A stretch of DNA of 64,000 bases, from contig NZ_CP139986.1 in NCBI RefSeq assembly GCF_034424175.1, forward strand, positions 3,534,001-3,598,000, given 5' to 3'. Origin of the DNA: Kluyvera intermedia. GTDB taxonomy: Bacteria > Pseudomonadota > Gammaproteobacteria > Enterobacterales > Enterobacteriaceae. This document shows, piece after piece, positions 17,007 to 25,320 of this stretch (its first letter is position 1; every line of letters starts with the position of its first letter). The position numbers and the translations under genes were made by a program. The notes below the pieces were generated by a model that ran no database searches, was not told where the DNA came from, and was given only the letters and a program-made list of their open reading frames with translations.

Positions 17007-18056
17007 ATGAATAGCACCTGGGTCAAACACGCGATTAGCGAAATTAACGCCGATTACCAACGCAGCGCCGACACGCATTTGATTCGCCTGGCGCTTCCCG
17101 CTTTTCCTGGCATTCAGCTGTACCTGAAAGATGAAAGCACCCACCCCACCGGCAGCCTGAAGCACCGTCTGGCTCGTTCCTTATTCCTTTACGGTCTATG
17201 CAATGGCTGGATCAAGGAAGGCACCACCATTATTGAATCGTCGTCGGGCTCAACGGCGGTTTCTGAAGCCTATTTCGCCCGTCTATTGGGGCTACCGTTT
17301 ATCGCGGTAATGCCGTCGTGTACGGCAAAGCGCAAAATTGAGCAGATTGAGTTTTACGGTGGGCGCTGCCACTTTGTTGAGAGCGCCTGCGAAATCTACG
17401 CGGCGTCCGAAACGCTGGCGCGCGAGCTGAACGGTCACTATATGGATCAGTTCACCTACGCTGAACGCGCTACCGACTGGCGGGGAAATAACAATATCGC
17501 CGACAGCATTTTCCGTCAGATGTCGCATGAGCCCAATCCAGTGCCTGCATGGGTAGTGATGAGCGCGGGGACTGGCGGTACTTCCGCAACGATTGGACGC
17601 TATATCCGCTGTCAGGGCTATGAGACGCAGCTGATGGTGGTCGACCCTGAAAACTCTGTTTTTATGGACTACTGGCAAAGCCGGGATGCCAGCCTGCGCG
17701 GCACAGTAGGCAGCAAAATTGAAGGGATTGGTCGCCCGCGCGTCGAGCCATCTTTTATCCCGGACGTGGTTGATGACATGCTACGTGTTCCCGATGCTGC
17801 CAGCGTTGCCACTGCGCAATGGCTGGAAACCCAGCTTGGACGCAAGGTTGGCGCATCCACCGGAACCAATATGTGGGGAGCACTGCAGCTCGCCGTGCAG
17901 ATGCGCGCAGAAGGCAAAACCGGGTCAATTGTGACGCTGCTGTGCGACAGCGGCGAGCGCTATCTCGATACCTATTACAACCCGCAGTGGGTGGCGAGCC
18001 ATATTGGCGATGTTGCCCCATGGCACAACCAGATTCAGCAGCTTCTCGGTCAATAA
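17007..18056 (+). CDS. cdsH: PLP-dependent L-cysteine desulfhydrase (CdsH type)
   Basis: Fold-type II PLP enzyme of the cysteine synthase/cystathionine beta-synthase family, 349 residues. The PLP lysine is Lys52 in HPTGSLKHRLA, the substrate loop is ESSSGSTAVSEA, and the phosphate-binding loop is SAGTGGTSATIG. Sequence alone would also allow cysteine synthase activity; the position beside decR matches the Salmonella CdsH locus, whose product degrades cysteine to pyruvate, ammonia and sulfide. E. coli K-12 lacks a gene here, so this is a clade-specific insertion or an E. coli loss. An ACGATG start follows AACGGAAAATC, a weak ribosome site. Confidence 0.87.
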   Translation: MNSTWVKHAISEINADYQRSADTHLIRLALPAFPGIQLYLKDESTHPTGSLKHRLARSLFLYGLCNGWIKEGTTIIESSSGSTAVSEAYFARLLGLPFIAVMPSCTAKRKIEQIEFYGGRCHFVESACEIYAASETLARELNGHYMDQFTYAERATDWRGNNNIADSIFRQMSHEPNPVPAWVVMSAGTGGTSATIGRYIRCQGYETQLMVVDPENSVFMDYWQSRDASLRGTVGSKIEGIGRPRVEPSFIPDVVDDMLRVPDAASVATAQWLETQLGRKVGASTGTNMWGALQLAVQMRAEGKTGSIVTLLCDSGERYLDTYYNPQWVASHIGDVAPWHNQIQQLLGQ

Positions 18057-18087
18057 AAAAAGCCAGGCATCATCTGATGTCTGGCTT
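18053..18087. terminator. Bidirectional terminator between cdsH and cof
   Basis: AAGCCAGGCATCA paired with TGATGTCTGGCTT (one G-T mismatch) preceded by a run of eight A, placed between convergent genes. Confidence 0.85.
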
Positions 18088-18101
18088 GCTGGAAGATCTC
18101 T

Positions 18102-18920
18102 CTATTCGGGGGAATAAGGAAGGTTTGGTTTATCCAGCCAATGCGTTAAATAGTGAGAAACCGCCTGAGTATTGCAGTTTCCGATAACCGGTAGATGGGG
18201 CAGCGCCGCTTTTAGTTGCCCCATTGCGTTGCCCATGATCACACCGCGGCCCACCAGCCCCAGCATTTCACGGTCATTCATTGCATCGCCAAAGGCCATG
18301 CATTCGTCCATCCCGACGCCCAAATGTTCTCCCAGCACCGACAGCGCCGCGCCTTTGTTGCTGCCTAGCGGCAACACTTCCAGACAGTCCACGGCCGAGA
18401 AACAGATATCGGCGCGCTTATCCAGCGCTTCCACCAATTGGATGCGCAGGCGGCAGAGATCGTCGTGATCGCCGCAGAAACAGATTTTGGTCACCTGATG
18501 CGCCGGGATCCGTCGCAAGTCGCGCAGCTGGTAGCGGAAACCGTTGTAGATATGCGCCAGTAACAAATCAGGAATGTCGTGACCGGTAAACCATCCGCTG
18601 TCATTAAAAACGTGGACGCTGGCCTCTGTCTCCCAGTGGCTATGCAGTACCTGCTCAGCCACATCCGGAGGGAGATCGCTACGGTGCATCACCTCACCCT
18701 GCTGAGAGTGAATGCGCGTGCCATTACCCGTTATCAAAAATGCATTCAGGGATAACGCTTCAACGAGGGGGCGCATCTCCAGTACGTGGCGGCCGGTGGC
18801 AAAAGTCAGCGTGATATTGCGCTCGCGCAGTCTCTTTAATACCGCGACTGTACGGTCACCTAAACGATGGTCTGGCATCAAAAGGGTGCCATCCATATCA
18901 AACGCTGCCAGTCTTGCCAT
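18102..18920 (-). CDS. cof: HAD-superfamily phosphatase Cof
   Basis: Sugar/pyrimidine-phosphate phosphatase; in E. coli it hydrolyses HMP-pyrophosphate and several phosphosugars. The 272 residues equal E. coli Cof. The catalytic DxDGT motif is FDMDGTLL (Asp8 and Asp10), with the later HAD motifs TFATGR, a lysine in KGAAL, and FGDAMNDREML. The start at 18920 is the ATG of MARLAAFD; an upstream extension overlaps the ybaE promoter and lacks homology. Confidence 0.94.
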   Translation of the reverse strand: MARLAAFDMDGTLLMPDHRLGDRTVAVLKRLRERNITLTFATGRHVLEMRPLVEALSLNAFLITGNGTRIHSQQGEVMHRSDLPPDVAEQVLHSHWETEASVHVFNDSGWFTGHDIPDLLLAHIYNGFRYQLRDLRRIPAHQVTKICFCGDHDDLCRLRIQLVEALDKRADICFSAVDCLEVLPLGSNKGAALSVLGEHLGVGMDECMAFGDAMNDREMLGLVGRGVIMGNAMGQLKAALPHLPVIGNCNTQAVSHYLTHWLDKPNLPYSPE

Positions 18921-19018
18921 TTTTATTCCGCCTGTGATCGCTTTTTCTTGCCACCCAGTATCTGCTGAGATATACGGAAGTAATACTGAATAGTTAACAT
19001 TTATTGTTCCGGGTTTAT

Positions 19019-20719
19019 ATGCGACTGTTAAACCGTTTAAATCAGTTTCAGCGTCTGTGGCAGCCGTCACAGGGGGAAGAACAGCAGGTAACCATCGCCG
19101 AGCTGGCAGCGCGCTGTTTTTGCAGCGAGCGACACGTGCGCACGCTGCTTCGTCAGGCACAGGAAGCGGGTTGGCTCACCTGGCAGGCGCAATCCGGGCG
19201 AGGAAAGCGTGGGCGGCTTACGTTCCATACCGCTCCGGAAACGCTGCGTAACGAGATGATGGAAACCGCACTGAACCGCGGCCAGCAGCACAATGCGCTA
19301 GAGCTTGCGCAAATTGCGCCACTAGAACTGCGTGCGCTGCTGCATCCGTTTTTGGGCGGGCAGTGGCAAAACAATACGCCCACGCTGCGTATTCCCTACT
19401 ATCGACCGCTGGAACCCCTACACCCTGGTTTTCTGGCCGGGCGCGCTGAACAACATCTTGCGGGCCAGGTCTACTCCGGATTAACCCGCTTCAACCAGGA
19501 AGCTTCACAGCCACAAGGCGATTTAGCGCACCACTGGTCGGTCTCCTCTGATGGGTTATGCTGGCAATTTTATATTCGTTCCACGTTGCACTGGCACAAT
19601 GGCGATGTGGTAGAAACCGATCAGCTTCGCCGCCGTCTGCTAATGCTACTGGCGCTGCCTGAACTGACTCGCCTGTTCTCGAGCGTCAAAGCGATTAGTC
19701 AGACGCATCCCCAATGCCTGACCTTTTCCCTACATCGTCCGGATTACTGGCTACCCCATCGGCTGGCAAGCTATTGCAGCGTGCTGGCGCACCCGGACGA
19801 GCCGGAACAGGGAACCGGGCCATTTATGCTAAAAATTTTCGAACCGGAACTGGTGCGTATTGAAAGCCATCATCGCTACCATCACAGTCATCCATTGCTG
19901 CAAGCGATTGAATACTGGATAACCCCGCAGCTTTTTGAGCAGGGCCTGGGAACCAGTTGTCAGCACCCGGTACAAATCGCCATCGGTAAGCCGGAGGAGT
20001 TGGGCAAATTGCGGCTGGTGAGCCACAGCATTAGTTTGGGATTTTGCTACCTGGCACTGCGTCAGAGCCGACGGTTGAGCATGGCGCAAGCACAGCGTGT
20101 GATCGCATTAATTCACCGCTCAGGGCTGCTGCAAAGCCTACCGCTGGGTGAGAACTTAATTACCCCCAGCGAGGAGATGCTGCCAGGCTGGGCCATTCCG
20201 CTGGCGCAGGATAATAGCGATGTTCCCCTACCATCACACCTGACGCTCATCTACCATCTCCCTGTGGAACTCCATACCATGGCAGAACAGCTTAAGGCAG
20301 CGCTAGCGAAGTCAGGCTGCGAACTGACGGTTATTTTTTACGATGCCAAAAGCTGGAACGGTTGCACAGACTTGCCGCAAGCGGATCTGTTTATGGGTGA
20401 CCGACTGATTGGTGAAATGCCTGAATATGCCCTGGAGCAATGGCTACGCTGCGATGCGCTGTGGCCGGCACTGTTTACCGATGCGCAGGCTCGGCACGTG
20501 CAAAATGCGCTGGATGAGACGCAGGCCGAGCCCGATGATGAACAGCGTATTGCCGCGCTTAAGCATCTTTTTACTCACCTGATGCGCGATGCCATTCTGA
20601 CACCGCTATTTAATTATCAATATCAGGTCAGTGCCCCTCCGGGCGTTAACGGCATTCATCTGAACGCACGCGGTTGGTTCGATTTTTCCGAAGCCTGGCT
20701 GCCACCCGCCACGCGGTGA
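19019..20719 (+). CDS. ybaE: SgrR-family regulator YbaE
   Basis: A 566-residue protein with an N-terminal helix-turn-helix of the SgrR type (AARCFCSERHVRTLLRQA, about 29-46) joined to a cytoplasmic solute-binding-protein domain of the peptide/nickel family (GLTRFNQEASQPQGDLAHHW). There is no signal peptide, so the binding domain probably acts as a sensor inside the cell. Ligand and targets are unknown. The ATG at 19019 (MRLLNRLNQF) matches E. coli YbaE in length; a TTG 15 bases upstream is rejected. Divergent from cof. Confidence 0.9.
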   Translation: MRLLNRLNQFQRLWQPSQGEEQQVTIAELAARCFCSERHVRTLLRQAQEAGWLTWQAQSGRGKRGRLTFHTAPETLRNEMMETALNRGQQHNALELAQIAPLELRALLHPFLGGQWQNNTPTLRIPYYRPLEPLHPGFLAGRAEQHLAGQVYSGLTRFNQEASQPQGDLAHHWSVSSDGLCWQFYIRSTLHWHNGDVVETDQLRRRLLMLLALPELTRLFSSVKAISQTHPQCLTFSLHRPDYWLPHRLASYCSVLAHPDEPEQGTGPFMLKIFEPELVRIESHHRYHHSHPLLQAIEYWITPQLFEQGLGTSCQHPVQIAIGKPEELGKLRLVSHSISLGFCYLALRQSRRLSMAQAQRVIALIHRSGLLQSLPLGENLITPSEEMLPGWAIPLAQDNSDVPLPSHLTLIYHLPVELHTMAEQLKAALAKSGCELTVIFYDAKSWNGCTDLPQADLFMGDRLIGEMPEYALEQWLRCDALWPALFTDAQARHVQNALDETQAEPDDEQRIAALKHLFTHLMRDAILTPLFNYQYQVSAPPGVNGIHLNARGWFDFSEAWLPPATR

Positions 20720-20786
20720 AGAAGCTGGTCGACGCGGCGCGCAGGCGTTACCATAGCGGCTTTTAGAGTCACAGACAGGAAAAGCC

Positions 20787-21482
20787 ATGAAACGTGCCGT
20801 TGTCGTCTTTAGCGGTGGACAAGATTCCACCACATGCCTGGTGCAGGCGCTGCATCAATATGATGAAGTTCACTGCGTCACGTTTGATTATGGCCAGCGC
20901 CATCGCGCTGAAATTGACGTTGCCCGTGAACTGGCATTAACGCTGGGTGCACGTGCGCACAAGGTGCTGGACGTTACGCTATTAAACGAACTGGCCGTCA
21001 GCAGTCTGACCCGTGACAGCATCCCCGTGCCAGATTACGAACCAGACGCCGATGGCATCCCCAATACCTTTGTGCCGGGGCGTAATATTCTGTTCCTGAC
21101 GCTGACGGCAATTTACGCCTATCAGGTTAAGGCGGAAGCCATTATTACCGGCGTGTGTGAAACCGACTTCTCCGGCTACCCGGACTGCCGCGACGAGTTC
21201 GTCAAGGCGCTACACCATGCGGTAAGTTTAGGGATGGCAAAAGATATCCGTTTTGAAACGCCGCTGATGTGGCTGGATAAAGCGCAAACCTGGGCACTGG
21301 CGGACTACTGGGGCAAATTAGACCTGGTGCGTAGCGAAACGCTGACCTGTTATAACGGGATTAAAGGTGACGGTTGCGGTCATTGCGCGGCCTGTAGCCT
21401 GCGAGCTAATGGATTGAACCACTATCTTGCAGACAAGCCTGCGGTCATGGCGGCGATGAAGCAGAAAACGGGGTTGAAATAA
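20787..21482 (+). CDS. queC: 7-cyano-7-deazaguanine synthase QueC
   Basis: Converts 7-carboxy-7-deazaguanine to preQ0 with ATP and ammonia, in queuosine synthesis. The 231 residues equal the E. coli length. The N-type ATP pyrophosphatase loop is FSGGQDSTTC (residues 8-17) and the zinc site is CGHCAAC near residue 196-202. The tgt and queA genes of the same pathway are at 61-64 kb. Confidence 0.96.
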   Translation: MKRAVVVFSGGQDSTTCLVQALHQYDEVHCVTFDYGQRHRAEIDVARELALTLGARAHKVLDVTLLNELAVSSLTRDSIPVPDYEPDADGIPNTFVPGRNILFLTLTAIYAYQVKAEAIITGVCETDFSGYPDCRDEFVKALHHAVSLGMAKDIRFETPLMWLDKAQTWALADYWGKLDLVRSETLTCYNGIKGDGCGHCAACSLRANGLNHYLADKPAVMAAMKQKTGLK

Positions 21483-21489
21483 GCCTGGC

Positions 21490-21722
21490 GATATTCCCGG
21501 CGGCGCTGCGCTTGGCCGGGCTACCCGAGGGCGTAGGCCGGATAAGGCAAAGCCGCCATCCGGTAATGTGCGCGGTTATGCCTGATGGCGCGTAGCTTAT
21601 CAGGCCTGCATGTTGTCAATGCTCACAGTATCTACAAATATACACGAAAGTAGCCCGCCCAAGCACAGCGCCGCCGGGGCCACAAATGTGGCGAGGCGTT
21701 TACGCCGACCCCGGGTCGGGCA
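21490..21722. repeat. BIME-like repeat cluster between queC and fadM
   Basis: Two kinds of REP-like elements are visible: CCCGGCGGCGCTGCGCTTGG-type and GCCGGATAAGGCAAAGCCGC-type with an opposing TGCCTGATGG...TATCAGGCC, then a further GCACAGCGCCGCCGGGG copy and GGCGTTTACGCCGACC. The cluster fills the gap between the convergent queC and fadM and shares its core with the tesB-amtB repeat. Confidence 0.8.
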
Positions 21723-21724
21723 CA

Positions 21725-22123
21725 TCACTCAATCATCGCTTCCAGGTGTTCCCGCAACTCCCCTTCCAGCGCCAGTGCTTTCTGCGTTTTCAGGTCGATA
21801 CACACGAAAGTAATCAGCGCATCGGCGACAACCTGCCCTTCAGGCTCCAGCGTCACGACCTGACTTAACACGCCGCTTTTCGCATTGAGTTGCTGCACCT
21901 TGCTGGTCACCGTCAGCAGATCGCCAAGCACCGCCGGACGGCGGTAGTTAATGTTAATATTCACCACCACGAAGGCGATATTATTCGCACTCATCCACTG
22001 AAATCCCGCACTGCTCTCCAGCCCATCCCATCGGGCCTCTTCAAGAAACTCCAGATAGCGAGCGTTGTTGACGTGTTGATAGACGTCCATGTGGTAACCG
22101 CGAACTTTGATTTGTGTCTGCAT
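21725..22123 (-). CDS. fadM: Long-chain acyl-CoA thioesterase FadM (YbaW)
   Basis: Hotdog thioesterase of 132 residues, active on long unsaturated acyl-CoA in beta-oxidation. The 4-hydroxybenzoyl-CoA-thioesterase signature is VYQHVNNARYLEFLEEARW (residues about 14-32), where Asp is expected before VYQHVNNARY and is present (YHMDVYQHV). Known to be repressed by FadR in E. coli; no FadR site was looked for in detail here. Confidence 0.94.
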   Translation of the reverse strand: MQTQIKVRGYHMDVYQHVNNARYLEFLEEARWDGLESSAGFQWMSANNIAFVVVNININYRRPAVLGDLLTVTSKVQQLNAKSGVLSQVVTLEPEGQVVADALITFVCIDLKTQKALALEGELREHLEAMIE

Positions 22124-22226
22124 AGCGCCTTAGCCTTATTATTTTAAATAGAGTCAGAGGCCACACCACTGGTATGACCTCTTTAGTCTGGCAAATTTTC
22201 AGACGAGTGCAAACACTCCGGATGAA

Positions 22227-22604
22227 TTAAAGCGTGAGATGCGCCAGATTTCGCTCAACCAATGAGTTGCCCATTCCCGGCACCTGCTTGAGATCGTCGA
22301 GCGTTTTAAACGGACCATACCCTTCCCGATAGCTGACAATAGCCTGCGCCTTCTTGAGGCCAACACCGTTCATGGCCTGAGCCAATGCCTCTGCCGTCGC
22401 CGTGTTGATACTCACCTGGGTACCTTCATCGTCAGCGGCTTTAGCACTAGCAGAAGCTTTCGCCTGTTCTCCCGACGCCTCGCTGGCTTTCGTCTGTACG
22501 GCCTGCGCTTTCGCTGAGGCCGGCTGTGCCGCCTGCGCACTCGCACTCATCCCGGCACATGCCAATACAGCCGCCATAACACACATTTTGATTCCACGTT
22601 TCAT
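22227..22604 (-). CDS. ybaV: ComEA-like helix-hairpin-helix protein YbaV
   Basis: Secreted or periplasmic DNA-binding protein related to ComEA. The ATG at 22604 (MKRGIK) gives 125 residues with a signal peptide ending near SASAQA. A low-complexity alanine/lysine linker (about 25-60) follows, then the helix-hairpin-helix domain with NTATAEALAQAMNGVGLKKA and VPGMGNSLVE. ComEA proteins bind transforming DNA; whether YbaV does so in enterobacteria is not settled. Confidence 0.9.
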   Translation of the reverse strand: MKRGIKMCVMAAVLACAGMSASAQAAQPASAKAQAVQTKASEASGEQAKASASAKAADDEGTQVSINTATAEALAQAMNGVGLKKAQAIVSYREGYGPFKTLDDLKQVPGMGNSLVERNLAHLTL

Positions 22605-22686
22605 TCTGATTTTCCTTGTTAGTTGATAGCGAGGAAACCATAACGGCTGTGGAGACACAGTTCAAAAGGCAGATTTTAAATGTGGA

Positions 22687-22708
22687 AAAGGCCGCGAAAG
22701 CGGCCTTT
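22687..22708. terminator. Terminator of ppiD
   Basis: Perfect 9-bp stem AAAGGCCGC/GCGGCCTTT with a GAAA loop, 47 bases beyond the ppiD stop codon on the minus strand. Confidence 0.75.
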
Positions 22709-22754
22709 GTGGTGTACAACGCCTTACAAATTTATGCGAGGCGTGTTCCGATTA

Positions 22755-24626
22755 TTACTGCTGCTCGATGATATCGCCGAACTTAATCTTCGCGGATTTA
22801 CGCAGGTTGTTCATCAGTGCTTCGAAAGATACCTGGGCGTTATTCTGAGTAATCCCCTGTACCATCGCTTTCTTCTGCGCTTCCGGCATTTCACCGGCTT
22901 TCACTTCGTCCAGAGCCAGCAGAACCACGTTGCCCTGCATATCGTTGCCGATACCAAAGCTTGGCTTATCTTTGTGCGGCAGTGGCAGGGCGAAGGCCGC
23001 CTGACTCAGCGGATCCTGAGCTGCACGGCTCAGCGTTTTGCTTGCGCTAAAGCTCAGACCAGCCGCTTTCATGGCTTCATCACCTTTACCGTCTTTCAGC
23101 GCCACCAGCAGCTTCTCAGCATCCAGTTTGGCCTGCTGCGTTGCTTTGTTGTGCTTAACGATATCCGTGACTTGTGCTTTCACATCAGCCAGCGGTTTCA
23201 CCGTCTCGGCTTTGTGTTCACTCACGCGCAGGATGAAGGCACGGTCACCGTCAACGGTAATAATGTCGGAGTTGCTGCCCGGCATGCCGTTATCGCCAAC
23301 CAGACCGCCGTTAAAGATAGCATCGGAGACCGGTTTGAAATTCAATTCTTCCGGCAGGGAGTTGCGATCGAACCAGCCTGTCTCAACGGCTTTCACACCC
23401 GCAGCCTGCTCAGCACCCGCCAGCGAGTTGTTGTCGTTGCTGGCCGCGTCGCTCACCTTCTGCTGCAGCGCGTAGTAGGCATCAAGAGACTTCTCTTGCT
23501 TCACTTTGTTCGCGATATCGCTACGCACGTCCGCCAGAGGTTTAACCTGTGAGGCCTGAACATCGTCCAGACGAGCGACCAGGAAACCAACGGAGGATTT
23601 AATAACACCAGACAGCTGGCCTTTCTCTTTCAGACCGGCATTTTTCAGCTCGTCAGGCGTCGTGGACTCTTCCAGCCATCCCATATCGCCGCCATTACGT
23701 GCGGAGATAATGTCAGACGATTTCTCTTTAGCCAGTGCGGCAAAGTCGCCACCTTTGTTCAGCGCGTCCAGGACGGCTTTCGCATCGGCTTCTGTTTTGG
23801 TCTGAATCACGCTGTAGCGGTTACGCTGCGGCTGGGTGAACTGATCTTTATGCTCATCGTAATAGGACTGGATTTCTTCGTCAGTCACTTCGTGAGTCAT
23901 CGACGCGGCATCCAGTTTGATGTAGCTAATACGGAACTGTTCTGGCGCCACGAACTGACCTTTGTTCTGTTCGTAGTAACTCGCCACTTCCGCGTCGCTC
24001 ACCTGCTGTTTTGCCGCCAGAGCATTCACATCGATGGTCGCTTCACGCACCAGACGCTGCTGAGCAACCAGCGCTGCCAGCTGTTCAGTTTCACCAGGCA
24101 ACATGAAGTCGGTGCCCGCCACAGCATTCACCAGCTGTTGAGTGGTTAACTGGTTACGTAACGCCTGAGCGTACTGGTCAGCCGTCATGCCCATCTGATT
24201 AACCAGCGCGTTGTAGCGGGTGTTATCAAATTTGCCTTCGCTCTGGAATGATGGTGTCGCGATGATAGCTTTACGCACTTGCTCATCGCTGATGCCAAGG
24301 CCTAAGTTTTTCGCATATTGATCCAGCAGCGCTTCATCAATCAGACGATTCAACACCTGCTGGCGCATAGATTTGATGTAATTTTCGTTAGCAGCCAGTT
24401 CAGAGTACTGGTCGCCAAGCTGCTGCTGCATGCGGTTACGCTCGCTAGCAACGGCATTTTCAAACTGGCCGCGGCCTATTTCCTGGTCATTGACTTTCGC
24501 GGCATAATTATTGTTACCGCCGATCAGATAACCACTCACGCCGGTCAAAATGAACGACACGATAATGAGACCGAAAATGACTTTGATCACGACGCTATTG
24601 GCTGCCGTGCGTAAATTGTCCATCAT
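22755..24626 (-). CDS. ppiD: Periplasmic folding chaperone PpiD
   Basis: Inner-membrane-anchored parvulin-like chaperone that meets proteins leaving the SecYEG channel. The 623 residues equal E. coli PpiD. One N-terminal membrane helix (SVVIKVIFGLIIVSFILTG, about 12-30) is followed by a SurA-like N-domain and a degenerate parvulin domain around 265-355 (RNRYSVIQTK to SGVIKSSVGF). The double ATG at 24621-24626 matches the E. coli start MMDNLRTA. Follows hupB on the same strand. Confidence 0.96.
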   Translation of the reverse strand: MMDNLRTAANSVVIKVIFGLIIVSFILTGVSGYLIGGNNNYAAKVNDQEIGRGQFENAVASERNRMQQQLGDQYSELAANENYIKSMRQQVLNRLIDEALLDQYAKNLGLGISDEQVRKAIIATPSFQSEGKFDNTRYNALVNQMGMTADQYAQALRNQLTTQQLVNAVAGTDFMLPGETEQLAALVAQQRLVREATIDVNALAAKQQVSDAEVASYYEQNKGQFVAPEQFRISYIKLDAASMTHEVTDEEIQSYYDEHKDQFTQPQRNRYSVIQTKTEADAKAVLDALNKGGDFAALAKEKSSDIISARNGGDMGWLEESTTPDELKNAGLKEKGQLSGVIKSSVGFLVARLDDVQASQVKPLADVRSDIANKVKQEKSLDAYYALQQKVSDAASNDNNSLAGAEQAAGVKAVETGWFDRNSLPEELNFKPVSDAIFNGGLVGDNGMPGSNSDIITVDGDRAFILRVSEHKAETVKPLADVKAQVTDIVKHNKATQQAKLDAEKLLVALKDGKGDEAMKAAGLSFSASKTLSRAAQDPLSQAAFALPLPHKDKPSFGIGNDMQGNVVLLALDEVKAGEMPEAQKKAMVQGITQNNAQVSFEALMNNLRKSAKIKFGDIIEQQ

Positions 24627-24776
24627 GGTGTAACAACACTCCGCTGTAGGTGACAAATACCTCGAGCAGCATAGCACGTGATGGCCGCTGCGCGTGAGGC
24701 CGTATTGTGACAAGAAACCGGGGTGGTTGTCAGCACACACCGTACATAAACGCCTAAAACGCCGCATTCAGGCATA

Positions 24777-24806
24777 AAAAAAGGCACATCAGTCGATGCG
24801 CCCTTG
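24777..24806 (-). terminator. Terminator of hupB
   Basis: Minus strand GGGCGCATC-GACT-GATGTGCC followed by seven T. Confidence 0.8.
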
Positions 24807-24838
24807 TACTTTGCCACATTCCCGTTACGGGAAAGCGA

Positions 24839-25111
24839 TCAATTTACTGCGTCTTTCAGTGCTTTACCTGCACGGAATGAAGGTACTTTAGCCGCAGCGA
24901 TAGTGATCTCTTTACCGGTCTGAGGGTTACGGCCAGTACGGGCAGCACGATCTTTGACAGCAAAGGTACCGAAACCTACCAGTGCAACGTCATCCCCAGC
25001 TTGCAGAGATTCAGTAACAGAAGCAATTAAAGCATCTAACGCACGTCCAGCTGCAGCTTTGGAGATATCCGCGCCAGCAGCAATTTTGTCAATCAGTTGA
25101 GATTTGTTCAC
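24839..25111 (-). CDS. hupB: Nucleoid protein HU subunit beta
   Basis: Histone-like DNA-bending protein of 90 residues, working as HU-alpha/beta or beta/beta dimers. The signature GFGTFAVKDRAARTGRNPQT is present, with the conserved intercalating proline in RNPQTG. The start is GTG at 25111, as in E. coli; the next Met is far inside the protein and an AGGAAGAG ribosome site precedes the GTG. Lies downstream of lon on the same strand, after lon's terminator. Confidence 0.97.
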   Translation of the reverse strand: MNKSQLIDKIAAGADISKAAAGRALDALIASVTESLQAGDDVALVGFGTFAVKDRAARTGRNPQTGKEITIAAAKVPSFRAGKALKDAVN

Positions 25112-25251
25112 TGTTCTCTTCCTCTCTTTATTATTTATATCGCACCGGAATCCTTCGCGGCACAATCGCGGAGCAGTTATATCAGGACTACCATGCCCTT
25201 ACAACACCCGTTGTCGACGACACACCTGCCAGCCGTCTAAATTAGCGAGAC

Positions 25252-25289
25252 AAAAAAAGGCTGGCAAGTCAGTTTATGCTTGCCAGCCC
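25252..25289 (-). terminator. Terminator of lon
   Basis: Minus strand GGGCTGGCAAGC-loop-CTTGCCAGCC followed by TTTTTTT, 32 bases beyond the lon stop. Confidence 0.88.
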
Positions 25290-25320
25290 CATATTTATTA
25301 TCGCTCTTTGCGCGAGGTCA

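Noticed and set aside
18921..19160. 80-residue N-terminal extension of Cof
   Set aside because: It overlaps the ybaE start on the other strand; Cof homology begins at MARLAAFD.
22680..23552. 290-codon ORF on the plus strand
   Set aside because: Antisense to ppiD; no ribosome site or domains.
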